In this document: one piece after another, positions 11,690 to 24,490 of the stretch
Layout of the letters: each line of letters starts with the position of its first letter
How positions within the stretch are numbered: position 1 is the stretch's first letter
Assembly: GCF_041146395.1 (NCBI RefSeq)
Contig: NC_090983.1
Coordinates: 66,099,501 to 66,163,500 of the forward strand
Source: Eulemur rufifrons
Taxonomy: Eukaryota; Chordata; Mammalia; Primates; Lemuridae
Direction of reading: 5' to 3'
DNA: 64,000 nt
Position numbers and translations under genes: made by a program
The notes under the pieces: generated by a model
What the model was told of the DNA's origin: nothing
What the model saw: only the letters and a program-made list of their open reading frames with translations
Database searches by the model: none

Positions 11690-13200
11690 AATTAGACCTC
11701 ATGCTTCACTCAGAAACCTCAACTTGCCTGATTTGAGGGATCACATTCTGGAGACTTGAGGAAAATTTACAAATAGGCTGCTGAACCATTTCTGAGGGCT
11801 CTCCAGAGAATCCCAGAGAATGATGTGCTAGAAAACTGGAAGGAGGAAAATGCCATGGCTGTTTTTGGAAAAAGAGAAGGTAGACTCTTCACATTATAAA
11901 CTATAGAGCTAGACACAGATCTTGGGTGAGATTCTCAAAAGGATTTTATCCAAGAGGTGATTTGTGAGAACCAAAAAGGGGCATACCAAAGAAAAGTCGT
12001 GTTAAACTGGTCTAATTCCTGTCTGTGGCAGTGTAACCATGGAAATGCAGTGTGACCAAACTCTAGTGAGGCATGTATAATATTAGAAGTCCCTCATGAT
12101 ATTTCAATTAACATAAAAATGGGGCTGGAATCAGGGCAACTTCTGACTCCAACAACCTGTAAATAGCTGAAAGAAATATATCAATCTATAGAGGTTTCTA
12201 ATGTAATGCCAGAGTTCTGACCTTGACCCAATTCTACCAAAAACTTTAGCCATGATATTAATAATAATATCCATGGCATGCTCACACTCTTCAATGACTA
12301 AGAAGAATACTGAATTTATCAGATGATAAAAATTAAAATACAAAATACATATTGCTATGTTGCAGTAATGAGCTGCCTCTAATGAGATAAAAACAACAGG
12401 GATAAATGCAGGGTCCTGTATTTAAGTTAGCTTAGCAGCACATTGGGAAAAAAACTTAGGCACTTCAAGATCAAGAGTGAACCAAGAGTGAAGCAAGTCT
12501 GCCCCAAAGCAAAGGTGATCTTATGCTGTGTTGATATAAGTCATTAGGATGGTAGGAAGGGGGTTAAGTGAGTGTACAATTTTCCTTCAGGCTCCTTGGG
12601 ACTGACTTACCCACTTCCAGTTATAGGTGGCACATTAACAGCAATGGACACAGTGAATCCATTCAAGACAGATGTGTAGAATATTAAGGGGATCCAGTCA
12701 TTATTTCTGGCAAAGGAACAAGAACAAAATGAATGACAACAGCTCCTTATTCTTATGAGCTCAAAGCTCAGTGGGAGACATAGGAGGGATAGTCAATGCT
12801 AACAAGAGAAAGTGTGACCTCAGGAAGAGAAAGCTTATGTAGATGCCTATAAACCTCTGAGGGACTGCCACAGACAAGTAAGGGTAGACTTTTTAAGTTA
12901 CAGTCCCAAGAGCTAGGAAAAAAACTAATGGTTTTGAAACAAATGTATATTATCTTATATTGTTACTCTCTTTATACTTTCAATCAAATGAAAGGTTGAA
13001 GCAACAAGGAAGGTCTTTCCTTTTGGAGCTAACAAACTGATTGCCTCTGAAGGTGGCACGTTCCCGTCATGAGAAGTCTTTGATCAGAGTCTGGACGATT
13101 ATGCAGCAGGGATGGTGTAGCGAGGATGCTGCACTGGGTGTGTGTTAGACAGAGGAAACTGTAAATCTTGAGGCTGACACTAAGATAAAACAACTCCTAC
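11690..13200 (+). repeat. L3/CR1 LINE relic, about 1.5 kb
   Basis: Several landmarks of the CR1/L3 reverse transcriptase region occur in the correct order. They are 'AAGTCGTGTTAAACTGGTCT' (12 kb), AAATGCAGTGTGACC with 'AGTCCCTCATGATATTTCA', 'ACAGGGATAAATGCAGGGTC' followed by CTGTATTT (12.4 kb), and 'CTGCCTCTGAAGGTGGCACG...GATGCTGCACTGGGTG' near the 3' end (13.1 kb). The reading frame is destroyed. These elements died out early in mammalian history, so a copy this long is of note. The 5' limit is uncertain. Confidence 0.7.
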
Positions 13201-13536
13201 ATTTTGAATTGATGTGAATGCTCATTTTCAGAATGTTGTCCACTATATTACACTGTTTCTGTAACAGGAACCTGAAAGCCAGGAAGCTGTGCTTTTCCTA
13301 CGGGAATGGTAGACACTGAAATCGTAGCACTGGCTATTTCTCTCTGTTTGGCTGTACAAAGCTCAGAGATGAATTTGTCACCAACTCTTACATATCTGTG
13401 TTCTTATTTTATCCTATCCTTTACTTAATAAACTTATTTGTCCAGGTTTTGATTTTAATCATATTGATGGACTGCATTCTTTTAAGCTTTCTAAAACACA
13501 TTTTGGAGGAAAGCTGACTATGAAAAGTTGTGTGTT

Positions 13537-14200
<664 letters not shown>

Positions 14201-14263
14201 GTTGTGTGTTTTCATTATAATCTTTACTAAAGACAAAGAAGCTCTTATACGAAACTCTTTAGT

Positions 14264-14299
14264 ATTGTGTGTGTGCAAGTGCACACATGTGTGTGTATC
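14264..14299. repeat. (TG)n / (CA)n short microsatellite, partly palindromic
   Basis: Alternating GTGTGTGTG, then GTGCACAC, then ATGTGTGTGTA. The purine-pyrimidine alternation is short and imperfect. Confidence 0.6.
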
Positions 14300-15374
14300 T
14301 TAATCTTATGTTGAACTATCACTGATTAACAGGCAATTTTTCTGCTCAAGGCTGCAAGCTATGTATACTCTAATATGACTACCAAAGGACTTTCTTTGCA
14401 GGTTAACAGATATATTCATAATATATAGGCACATCCATGACTCAATGCATATAATCTGTTTTATTACATATGATACTACTTCACAAAATCACCTCTGGGC
14501 TAAATCTTCCTGAGATGACAGATCAACTAAATACTGGGTTTTCCTCTATTTATTCTTTTCTACTCTCCTTACTGATAATTTTTGGTCAAAGTATACTAAG
14601 TATAACTAATTTCATTTTATTGAGTAAAATAAGTTGGACTCTATTTTTCCCCTCCTTTAAGTTAGTAGTCTGGAGTATAACATAGATTTTGTGACTTCAT
14701 TTTGAACGCTCAGGAAAATATGTTGATGAAGACCACAATTTCAAAATTGATAAAATAATGATGCCTAAGAACAAATCAAGAAAAAATAAAGGTTAAAAAA
14801 ACTGTGAATATTTAAATTTGATTCAAAGTATAAGGATACTAATGTAGGATAAAAATGTTTACCACATAAGCATTAGATAAACAAAACATTTTAACAATAA
14901 CAGAAAAATTACTAAGAGTATTACTATGTAGCAAAGATAAATTTCTCTCTGCTTTACCTATAATGAAACTGGAACAGATAGTACAGAAGTAAAGAATGAA
15001 GAATGAAGTACTGGGAAATTAAGATTGTGCCTAAAAAGTTAAACATTTTCAGGACCATATGGAATCTAGTCTAGAATTCTAAAAGGAGTATTAGATAAAC
15101 TTTTTGCAGTTATATTTTTAAAATTGCCTGGAAATAGAAGCATTACCAAAAGCTGGAACTTTTTAAGAGGATTAGAGGTAGTTAGTTACATACTAACCTT
15201 CTAATCAGGCAGTTCATAAAAAAATTCAAATTTCTTGGCAAGAGTTTATTTAGAAGGAAGCTATGTGCCAAACAGTGTAGTAATTCTAGAGAATAATCTA
15301 TGCATAGTAGTAAAGTGTTCTGGCTTACAATTTTATTTTTACATTCAAAAGATCATTGCAAGATAACCTGATAT

Positions 15375-16130
15375 AAAAATAAGCAAAGGGTGTGAACAGG
15401 CCTTTCAAAAAGGAGGAAATCTAAAAGGCCAATAATGAGGTGCTCAACTTTATTAGTAATTAGAAAAATGCAAATCAATATTGCAGTGAGATGTCAATAC
15501 ACATCCGAATGGCAAAACACTTAAACGGGAACCACCCCTTTGGAATACACTTTGGCATTATCTAGTTGAACTGCTAACACACACATCCTGTAGCCCCTTA
15601 ACTCCATTCCTGATTAAGTAGAGACGCTTTTGTACATGGGCACTTGGAAAGTTATATAAATATGTTCATGGAAGCACTCTTTGTGAAGCATAAACTGCAA
15701 ACAACCCAAGTGACCATTAACAGTAGAATGGATAAATATATTGTGATATAGTCATGCAATATATTTCACCTATAGCAATAAATGAATGAACCACAGCTCT
15801 ATAAAACAAGGATGACTCTCAACCGTAACACCAAATAAAAGCAAGAAGTTGCAAAAGAATACAAACAATGGAATTCCATTTATGTAAATTTTATCAAATA
15901 GGCAAACTAAAACTATGTTTATTAGGGATGCACACATAGGTAATAAGGAAATGACCAGCACCAAGGTCAGAGAGTGGCTACTACCTCTATGGGGAGTGAG
16001 GAGTCTGTGATCTCAGAGGGGCACATGAAGAGCTTCTGTGGGGCTGGCCTGACATGGGCAGTAGTTACATAGAGGTGTTTGCCTTTTCATACTTTTAACT
16101 GTATATATATCTTATGTACTCTTCATAGCT
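15375..16130 (+). repeat. Old L1 (L1M class), 3' part of ORF2 and 3' UTR
   Basis: It shows the usual L1 order: 'AACAGGCCTTTCAAAAAGGA', 'AATGCAAATCAATATTGCAG', 'AACCCAAGTGACCATTAACA', AATGGATAAATATATTGTGATA and a degraded MEYYSAI-type region. Many indels and stops place it among old L1M families. Confidence 0.72.
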
Positions 16131-17339
16131 TTATCTCATGAAAATGGAACAAGATTAATATAGTAGAATAAACTTATTAGATGTGATTTATAAATAAGTT
16201 AGAATATAAGTTTATAAATAGAATACAGTTGTATTTAGTAGCTTAACCTACTAAAGATTATCCATTTTTAAGAGAATTAAACTACCTCTGGTTTTAAAAC
16301 TATACTAAATATTATTTTACAATGCATAAATGACTAGAAGAAATTCACTTCAACAATAAGGGGCCTAAGTTACAAAATATCATGCCCTCGACCCTGTATA
16401 CCATTCAATAATAATTTCTGAAAATGAAACACACAGTTAATATACATTAATAACATCAGGGCCAACACTGCTAACACCCCTGCAAAGCCGCTCACATTGT
16501 GTCCTGCGTGAATGGTGTTCCCTGGTGTTATGCAGTATTGACTTTGCTGTAACAACAGGAAAGCACTGTAAAACTGTTAATAAAAACTAGAAATTCTATC
16601 TTGATAAACATGAATTGCACTTGGATATTTTCAACCTTTCTCCAAAAAATCTTACAGAAAATAAAGGGGGAAAAATCCTTTTGGAAAGTACTACAGGGTT
16701 TTTTTTAATTATTGAGGATTTGGGATCCTTTATGGCATATAGATGTTACAATGAAGGAGAAGGAAGAGAAGAAATGGAAATCATGATAAATGCAGAGTTG
16801 TACCTGACTGTTAAAGGGTGTACAAAGATAGGATGGAGGTAATCAATAGAGAATCTAATTGAAACTCAGAGGGGGGATGACGGGATCAAGAGGCAAGAAG
16901 AACACAAATTTCCACTTTTCTCCAACTCATCACTCCATGAAATAACAGAAAAGGCATTTTCTCTTTTCTAAGATAAGAAAATTATTCAGTCTTGAAATTT
17001 TAAAAATGCCATCAGTGTGCCAAAATGTAGGAAAGATAACTGCTACAGACCTGTGATAAACTGACCAGAGGAAACCGTAACACAGAGAGGCAAAGGCTGA
17101 CTTGAGAGGCTGGAGCATGTGGTGGGAGAGCCGCAGGCTCAGAGCCCGGCAGACACCAGACTCCAGGCTCTCAGGCTTGGGGCCATGATCAGGCAGATTG
17201 GGGGAGAGTGACAGTGCAAGACCTTCAGCCCCTGCCTTGCAAGTGTCCAAGCACTTTGCCACAGGCAACGAAGGAACAGGACTGGAGACATGGATATGGC
17301 AGGTCTCAGCCAGCCACCGATGCCCAGGAGGGACATCCT

Positions 17340-18060
17340 AAGACTCCCTAAACAGAGAAAGTAAAGTGGAACAAGTAAAACTAATACCCTTAGTGTTTAA
17401 ACTGAAAACTGTATGTGACAAAGAGAAGCAGCCAGAGACACTGAAGAAAATGTTACAGGATGAAAAAAAAAATCTCAATTGATCAGATGAAGAACAAAAT
17501 GGATTATCTGAAAAAGAGTATTTCATAAGAGTAATCTAAATAATTCTCTCAGAGACAAAAAAAGAGAGAGAAAAAAATAAGAAAGGTAAAAGAACAGTTT
17601 GAGGACTAGAGATTAGTTACTCGGGGTGACATTTGTTTACTCTGAGAACTTGGAAAAGAGACTAAAGAAGAAATACTACAAGAAGTAAGAAATGAAAATT
17701 GCCCATAGCTGAAAACAAATAATTTAAAATGGGGCAAATAAGTAAATAAAATGAATGAAACAAATAAACTACATCTAGACCTATTGAAATTTCTAGGTTC
17801 CAAGGATAAAGAAAGACTATAAATATTACTTATAGAAAGAAAAAAAAAAGGAAAAAAATCAGTTTGGCATTAGACCTCTTCTCAATTATAGCAGATTTTA
17901 GCAATAGCTTCTAAGTACTGACTAAAAATTACACTTCAAATATGAAGGCAAAATAAAGGCATTTTAGGACATACAAGGACTCAGGGACTTTGTCTTAACA
18001 ATCTTTAAAGGAAGTTTGTAACTGAAATCACCCAGCCATAATGCTGAACACAAGGAAGTT
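17340..18060 (+). repeat. L1/HAL1-like old LINE fragment
   Basis: The run ATTAGACCTCTTCTCAATTA, 'ACTTCAAATATGAAGGCAAA', ATAAAGGCATTTTAGGACATACAAGGACTCAGGGACTTTG resembles a region found in HAL1 and old L1 elements. The purine-rich stretch before it probably belongs to the same element. Boundaries and family are uncertain. Confidence 0.4.
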
Positions 18061-18254
18061 CCGCTGCTTAATAACAAATGTGATAGACGAAGGTTTAAGG
18101 CACAATAAACAGTACAAGCAAACAATTCAGGAAAATTGAAGATTAAATCTACAGAAATTCCACAAAGTGTCAGCATGAGAGGAGTGAGGTGTTGATGAAA
18201 GTAAAATGGTAACAATGCTCTGATTTAACTGAGGGGGAAGAAATAGACAGGAAC

Positions 18255-18700
18255 TCTAGGTTACTATGACTTTGCTCCTTCTCTCAGGGGAGGCAGCCCC
18301 ACCCCTTGAATCTGGGACTGGCCATATGACTCGCTTTGATCACAAAAATGTGGCAGATGTGATCTTGCACAACATCTGAGGCTAAATCTCAAGAGGACTG
18401 GCAGCTACTTCTTTGGAAACCCTGAGATCACTAAGCTGTGAAGGAGCTCAGGATTAAAAGATACCACAGAGACAGAAGCCCAGCAATCATAGTCATTCCA
18501 GCCAAGATCTCAGAACATGTAAGACAGGCCATCTTAGTCTAGCCATGACCAGGTCACCAGCTGGCTGCAGCCCCCTGCGTGAGCCCAGGCAAGACCAGCA
18601 GAAGAAACTCCTTGCCAACTTAGAATAGCGAGAGATAAAAACTAGTTGTTTGGGCCACTCAGATTTAGGATGGCTTACTACACACTGAATAAGTAATACT
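18255..18700 (+). mobile_element. MLT1 solo LTR (ERVL-MaLR)
   Basis: 'CTTGAATCTGGGACTGGCCA', then TATGACTCGCTTTGATCA, AGCCCAGCAATCATAG, TGAGCCCAGGCAAGACCAGCAGAA and finally GTTGTTTGGGCCACTCAGATTT follow the MLT1 LTR order. No internal retroviral sequence flanks it. It is a decayed solo LTR with no coding content. Confidence 0.78.
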
Positions 18701-18834
18701 GCATGAAACAGCCATCAAGACAGAAGATGGGGATAAAGAAAAAAAACTTTTTAACTTACATTATCATAAAATTAGAAAATTAAATTTTATGTACTGAATT
18801 ATCTCATAATGGTATGTATCATTTATTCAGTGCA

Positions 18835-19085
18835 TTATTGATCTACTTAAGTGTATCAACCACACTATAAACTAGGTGTTATTTAGAGTATAAAGATGAA
18901 TAAGACCCTGACCTCTAATCCGATGTACAACTTGCCTAAAAGGCAAGACAAGACAAATCAACAAACTACAGTAAAATGCAGCTTGAGATAAATGAGTAAC
19001 TAAGTGCTGAAATACAGAAGGCAGGGGCTCAAAGAAGGGTTTCAATAGCATGCATAAATGAGGACACTATTCCAGGTAAGCAGAA
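18835..19085 (-). repeat. L2 LINE 3' tail
   Basis: On the plus strand, 'ATAAAGATGAATAAGACCCT' then GACCTCTAATC and later AAGTGCTGAAATACAG resemble the reverse complement of the L2 3' end. It is diverged. Confidence 0.5.
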
Positions 19086-19774
19086 AATCCCCACCTATAA
19101 GGTATTAATTAATGTTATTAAGCTCTTTTATTTCAAAATTTGCTTTAGGTTCAATAGATTTCTAAAAACCTCCCTAGACTGTTATTTTATATCATCTGTA
19201 ATTAGAGTATGGTAAGCCATATCAAACCTCAATCTGTTTAAATAAAACATTTGTTTTCATCATTATTTTTTCATATCAAATGCTAGTGTTAACAAAGATT
19301 AAAGACTAATGAAATCACTACCACAGCACATATGGGGATTTAAAAATACGGTAATTTATATGTGAATTACTAGAGGCAATAAAAACAAAGTAAAATTATT
19401 TAATTAAAGATTTGGGAATTTAATATTTATAAAGTTATTAATAAAGAAAAGTATATAATCCGGTGATATCTTGCTATCTTATGTAGTGGCTGTCTTTTTA
19501 GCTCATGACATGGTTTTTCTTTCTACATAAATGTGCCTTGGGATTTACATGAGGCTGTCTGACCAATCATAACTTAGAAGTTCTGCATTACACTTCTATT
19601 TAAATTATAAATTAATTCATTTGTAATTTTTAAAGATTCAATTTAAAATTTAAAACTCTCTAAGTGCGCTCCACGGACCACGTCTAGTATCTCAAAATGA
19701 GGTTCCTATGGTTAGTAAGTCTGGGAAATGCTGCAGAGCATGTTTCCTCATGAAAATCCCTAAGAAGCTCATTA

Positions 19775-19935
19775 CTTTAAGTGTGATCTGTGTACCAGAT
19801 GCACTGGTTCCACTTCGGAACTTGTAAGAAATGCAGAATTTCAGGCCCATCCAGACCTGCTAAATTAGACTCTTCATGTGAGTAAGATCCCAGGTGTTTT
19901 GTGTACACAATTCAACTTTGAGAAGCACTGGTGTA
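19775..19935 (+). mobile_element. MER5A-like nonautonomous hAT transposon
   Basis: GTGTGATCTGTGTACCAGATGCA, 'AAATGCAGAATTTCAGGCCC', AGACCTGCTAAATTAGA and the terminal CAACTTTGAGAAGCACTG match the MER5A order, ending in its inverted-repeat terminus. A similar but less clear hAT-like stretch lies just upstream (19660-19760). Confidence 0.65.
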
Positions 19936-21069
19936 GAACGTTATAAGGACTCTGAGAAATCATCAAGTAAATGAACCTGTTTAATCTCCTCCAACCCAAC
20001 ATCTTAACACTTATTTGACCATAGACTGCCCACTTTTTTGAGGATCATCTATTAACATTCTAAGGAACATACTTAGGGAAATCCTGCAATGTAAAAATCA
20101 TTGTCATTAATGAGCAAATGAGGCTAGGAAAGAGGTATTGTTCCATTCTTCACAATTAAAATTTTGGCTCTCCCCAGCTTTTCCAATGATGTCAGTCTAT
20201 TAAAAGTAAAACATTAATCAAGTACTTTTAAGAAAATGGTACAGAAAATTAAAGCTCTTTTCAATAAAGATTCCAGCCAAAAAATTAAGCACAACATTGT
20301 AGTTGGGCTGTGAGTTGGGTACTAATTCCTTGAAAACTTAGTTTGAAAATGAAGGAATAAATGATTTTCAAGAAAAAGAACCCAGCCTGCTCCAGGCCAG
20401 GTGCAAATTTTAATTATTTTTTCATGCTTGTCTCATGAACATTCATGTAGAAATAGGCCAGTATACTGTACACCTTGGTACTTCAGGTGAGCAGAATAAT
20501 TTCCCATCTGGGATATATAACAATTTGCCTAAAGCATGCCCAATTTAGGACAGGTGCTATACTGAAAGCACAGGTAAAAAAGCAAAGTTACCAGTTTTGA
20601 ATTATAGTATCAAAAACATTGATTTTATATATGGTTAAAGTTTCTTTTAACAATGCTAATTTAAGCAATGATGTATCTAATGATTTGCAATTTTTAAGTG
20701 GCTCTTTAGAGTAAAAGAAAAGACCCTTGATTTAAAAAGGCATTAAAAAAAATAAAGTACTGTATATTCTCAGTTGTAATAGCATCCTTTCTTTTTGTCC
20801 TGTCTTTAGCAAGTTAAAGACAGAGGAATGATGGTTACCTCTCAGCCTCTTTCATTCCATTTAGATTCTGTGTGCTTAATACCACATTTTGTTTTAAAGG
20901 AGCCAAACATATTTTCACACTCAACATCTTCAAACAGCTTTTTGAAGTACAAGAAAAAACAACCACCATTACAGAGTTTCTAGAATTTTGCTGATCACAG
21001 ATGCAGCACGCAATGAACTGGATTGTAACTACTTTACTTTTCTGTAAACCCCAACCACACATTCTAGGG

Positions 21070-21180
21070 TTAGTGAGGGCAGGGGCTATTTTCACCTGGA
21101 TCACCACTGTATTCTTAACACCTAGAAAGTGCCGGAAACACAGACGTTCAATGTATGTTTGCTCAATAGGAGCATGAAAC
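21070..21180 (+). repeat. L2 or MIR tail fragment
   Basis: 'GTGAGGGCAGGGGCTATTTT' then CTTAACACCTAGAAAGTGCC and TGTTTGCTCAATA follow the L2 tail pattern. Confidence 0.45.
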
Positions 21181-21239
21181 AAACTGAAGGAAAGAATGAC
21201 AATATATCTGTTTTCATTGAAGGAACATTTACACACCAG

Positions 21240-21410
21240 ATGGTGTTAGGTTTTATGACCATTAAGATGCTGAAAGAGCTCACAGTCTAGCAGGAAAGGA
21301 AGGAGTAAACATAGCGTAGTAAGTGCAACAGTAAGGCTGCATAAAACACACCGCCACAGAAGTGAGAAGAGAGATCAGCTTTGCCTGGGAGGAGGGTCAT
21401 CAGGGAAGAT
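21240..21410 (-). repeat. L2 LINE fragment
   Basis: 'GAAAGAGCTCACAGTCTAGC', AGGAAAGGAAGGAGTAAAC and GGGTCATCAGGGAAGATG follow the reverse complement of L2. It is diverged. Confidence 0.42.
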
Positions 21411-24224
21411 GCGAGTCACCACAAAGGTACCAACACCACAGCATGTAGTGTTGAGAGATGCCAACACTCTAAAACTGGGGGGAGGAGTAGAAAAAGAGGA
21501 AGAAAACTCTGGAGATAAGAAGATGAAGGGATGATGAGGGCAAGAGAAGCGATGGCCTTTAAAATTGCCTAAGATGACGTGAAAGTTGAGGCAAAGAGTT
21601 TAGGCCGAATCATGTGCCACTGCCCCAGTGCACAGGGTCACGTGACCTGGGATTGGAGAACATGGATGAGGAGGAGGCAGCAGACAACGTTAGATGGTGT
21701 TGCCTTAGGAGAGTACTGGGAAACATCTGGAAGACCTGGTGAGGAACCAGGAAGTAACTGTGAGGAAAAGATGACTTTTAAGAAGACTTCAAGAACAACA
21801 AATCTCCAGCTTCTATCCATTATGTGCCAAGTCCCTGAGGGATCCAATGATGAATGCAATCCCAGGAAACCTTGTCTTTCATTGTCCAAATGAACCACTT
21901 AAGGAAATTACAAAGATGTACTCAGGTGTTACCGCCCTCTTTGCTTGAGTATCCTTGTAGAGAACATGCAGATGCAATAGGGAGCTGCTCCTTAAAGCCT
22001 GGAGAGAAAGAAGTCAAGGCTTCCCAAAGAAAAGAAAACCAAAAACCCGATAAGATTCGATATGCATGGAAATAAACTAAGAATTAGTAAATGTCTCCCC
22101 CTCAAGAGCTCTATAATCTACAAAAACTATAACGGGGGAACAGACTCTAACAGAATATGATTATGATCCAGGGTACCTGTTTGTTAGAATTGGACAAGGG
22201 GACAGTTAGTATGATGCACAAAGAGAAAACCTAGATTCCTGTCCTGCCCGGGGAAGTTAAATAAAAAGGTGAGATTACAAGAAAGATCTTTGCTCTCAGT
22301 GGCAGAGATGGTCCTGAGATGAAACCTCTCTTGCAACTACCTCTTCACCCTCAGCAGATTTCTAAGTTCACCACAGCAATAGTTCCTGCTCCTGGAAGGG
22401 AGAAGCCTATTTGGCAAATGGGAATATTTTGGTAATTATGAATTAATAAATTAGCATTCAGGTATATTAGAACTACATAACTGACAACAGGCTCAGGACT
22501 GCAGTGACTTCAAAGCTCTGTGATGTGATTTGGAGGAGGTCTTGTCACTACCACTAGTTGTTCACCCCAGACAATAATCTAGCTGAGTAGTCACCCACTC
22601 CAATTCAGAGATTTAAGAAAGGGCCACGATCCACCCTAGGCAAAACTATTCTGCGACAAAGTTTGTTTTCTTCCATGGCTATACTCTTGTCTCCCCAAAG
22701 AACATCTCCTTTCCAAAATGCCAACTGTTTGGCATATAAATGAAAGGTTGGTCACCATGAGTAACACGTGGCTATTAGTCACTCTGGTACATGATGAAAA
22801 CAGCTACATGTTTATTAAAAAATATGTAAGTGTACAGCTGATGGAGTAAGTGCTCCATGCCACATGGCACACCACAGCTTGACAGTCAGAATCTGTCCTA
22901 ATTGATAAAGAATGTTTTACATGCCAACCATTCTACAAATTTCTACCACTGCTGTGCTAGTGCACTGTACTACCACCATGAGCATGTTAGCTAAACTCTA
23001 TTCTTTCAATAGTCATTGGTTTAAATCACCTTTTGCAGAACAATGCCTTAATTCTGGGATATCATCTACGTCTAATGATCCGTTTAAAAAATTTGCTTTC
23101 ACAAAACAGTGCATTAAGTTTGATTTAAAATGCAATTTCAAAACCAAGAACCAAGATAACATGGTTTAGTACTCCATGTGACATTCAGAAACCATCTAGG
23201 CAATTATTTCTATTCTGTACATTTTAAAATAAAGGCTGTTATTGAAGTGCATACAAAATAATATAGGGTTATCTTCAAATTTGCACTAAGCAACCAGAAA
23301 AACTTCTATCATAACATTTAAAAAAAAACTGAGTTATAATTAATACCATACCATGTTTACTGGCTTTAAGATCACCCATTTTTATGACTAAATATGGTTT
23401 ACTCAGGACTTTTTTTTCTTAAGCACCCAATGGGACTGATTCGGAGTACAGCAGTATAGCTAGTGACGGTATGTTTACATGTGCTCCTACTTCACATGTA
23501 AAGTGACAGAGGAAGGGTAAATAGTGCTTTCTGTATGAAAGCTTGTACAAAAATAAAGTTGCAAAACAAAATGTTTCATTTTGAAAATGTCTTTCTAACT
23601 GGTTGGTTGGGATGTTGTGTGCATGTCTCTGTCTCTGATAAATGCAATTTATCACTGCTTTCTAGAAGAAAATTTAGTCAGATGACATAGTTAACTGAAC
23701 AAATGTCATTCATCAGATAAATAGATCAAATTTTTCAAAGTTAAAGCAAAATCTCCAATTTAGTCATTTCTTCCAAGGGGCAAAACATATATTTTGTTTG
23801 TTTTGAAGTACTGGTAAATTATAGCATTCAAATAACATTGTGTATCTTAAATTAACCAAAAAGCACACTTTTGACCAACATAATGCAATATACACAGAAA
23901 ATAAAGAGTGTCCCCTTTAAGGATGTGGGAAAAGGCTCTGTCTGTGCCGACTGGTAACAGGGTCTCAGAGGACGCTAACACCCCTGCTGGCAGCAGCTCC
24001 CTTTCAACATAGCCCTCCCTACAGATCTCTTCTCATGCCTTCAGTCAGCTGCTTGAGGAGGGGTAAGTGGACCCAGCTCTCCCCAGCCCATCCCTCCCAG
24101 AACGCCAGCCCTGCTCTTTCTGTCATTTCAAAGTCCACAATCAAGTATAAAGTTTGCGGCCACCCATGTCACCAAACCATTCCTTCCTTTGACACACACA
24201 TACTTTGCTAGTGTCTCATGCTTA
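21411..24224. other. Unassigned intronic sequence
   Basis: No gene recognised. The 104-codon plus frame at 21579-21893 and its opposite-strand shadow have no family resemblance. A moderately GC-rich segment lies at 23930-24130, without a CpG island. Confidence 0.45.
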
Positions 24225-24490
24225 AGAAGGCATTCCTCAATGTGTTCTGGAATTCTTCTTTCTTTGAGTGACTCACCCCTCTAAACTCAACCAATCTACT
24301 TCAAGTCTTAACAAAAAGCAATGCTCGTGTTCACTGACTTGTATTTGCTCGTTAAAATACTCCCGCGTCTATTTAGATTTAAGTTTAATGAGACCAGGAT
24401 CCCTGTCTTCTATGCCTGTAGTTTCTATGGTGTCTAGCACATGTGCTGAGGCATTTAATAAAATGCCTGCTGACAGAACAGGTTTTACTA
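24225..24490 (+). repeat. L2 LINE 3' end
   Basis: TAAGTTTAATGAGACCAGGA, TCCCTGTCTTCTATGCC, GTGTCTAGCACATGTGC and the terminal AATAAAATGCCTGCTGAC match the order of the L2 3' UTR, though strongly diverged. Confidence 0.45.

Noticed and set aside
20835..21236. 133-codon minus frame
   Set aside because: It overlaps an L2/MIR tail, has the Cys/Val-rich composition of random frames, and lacks any family signature.
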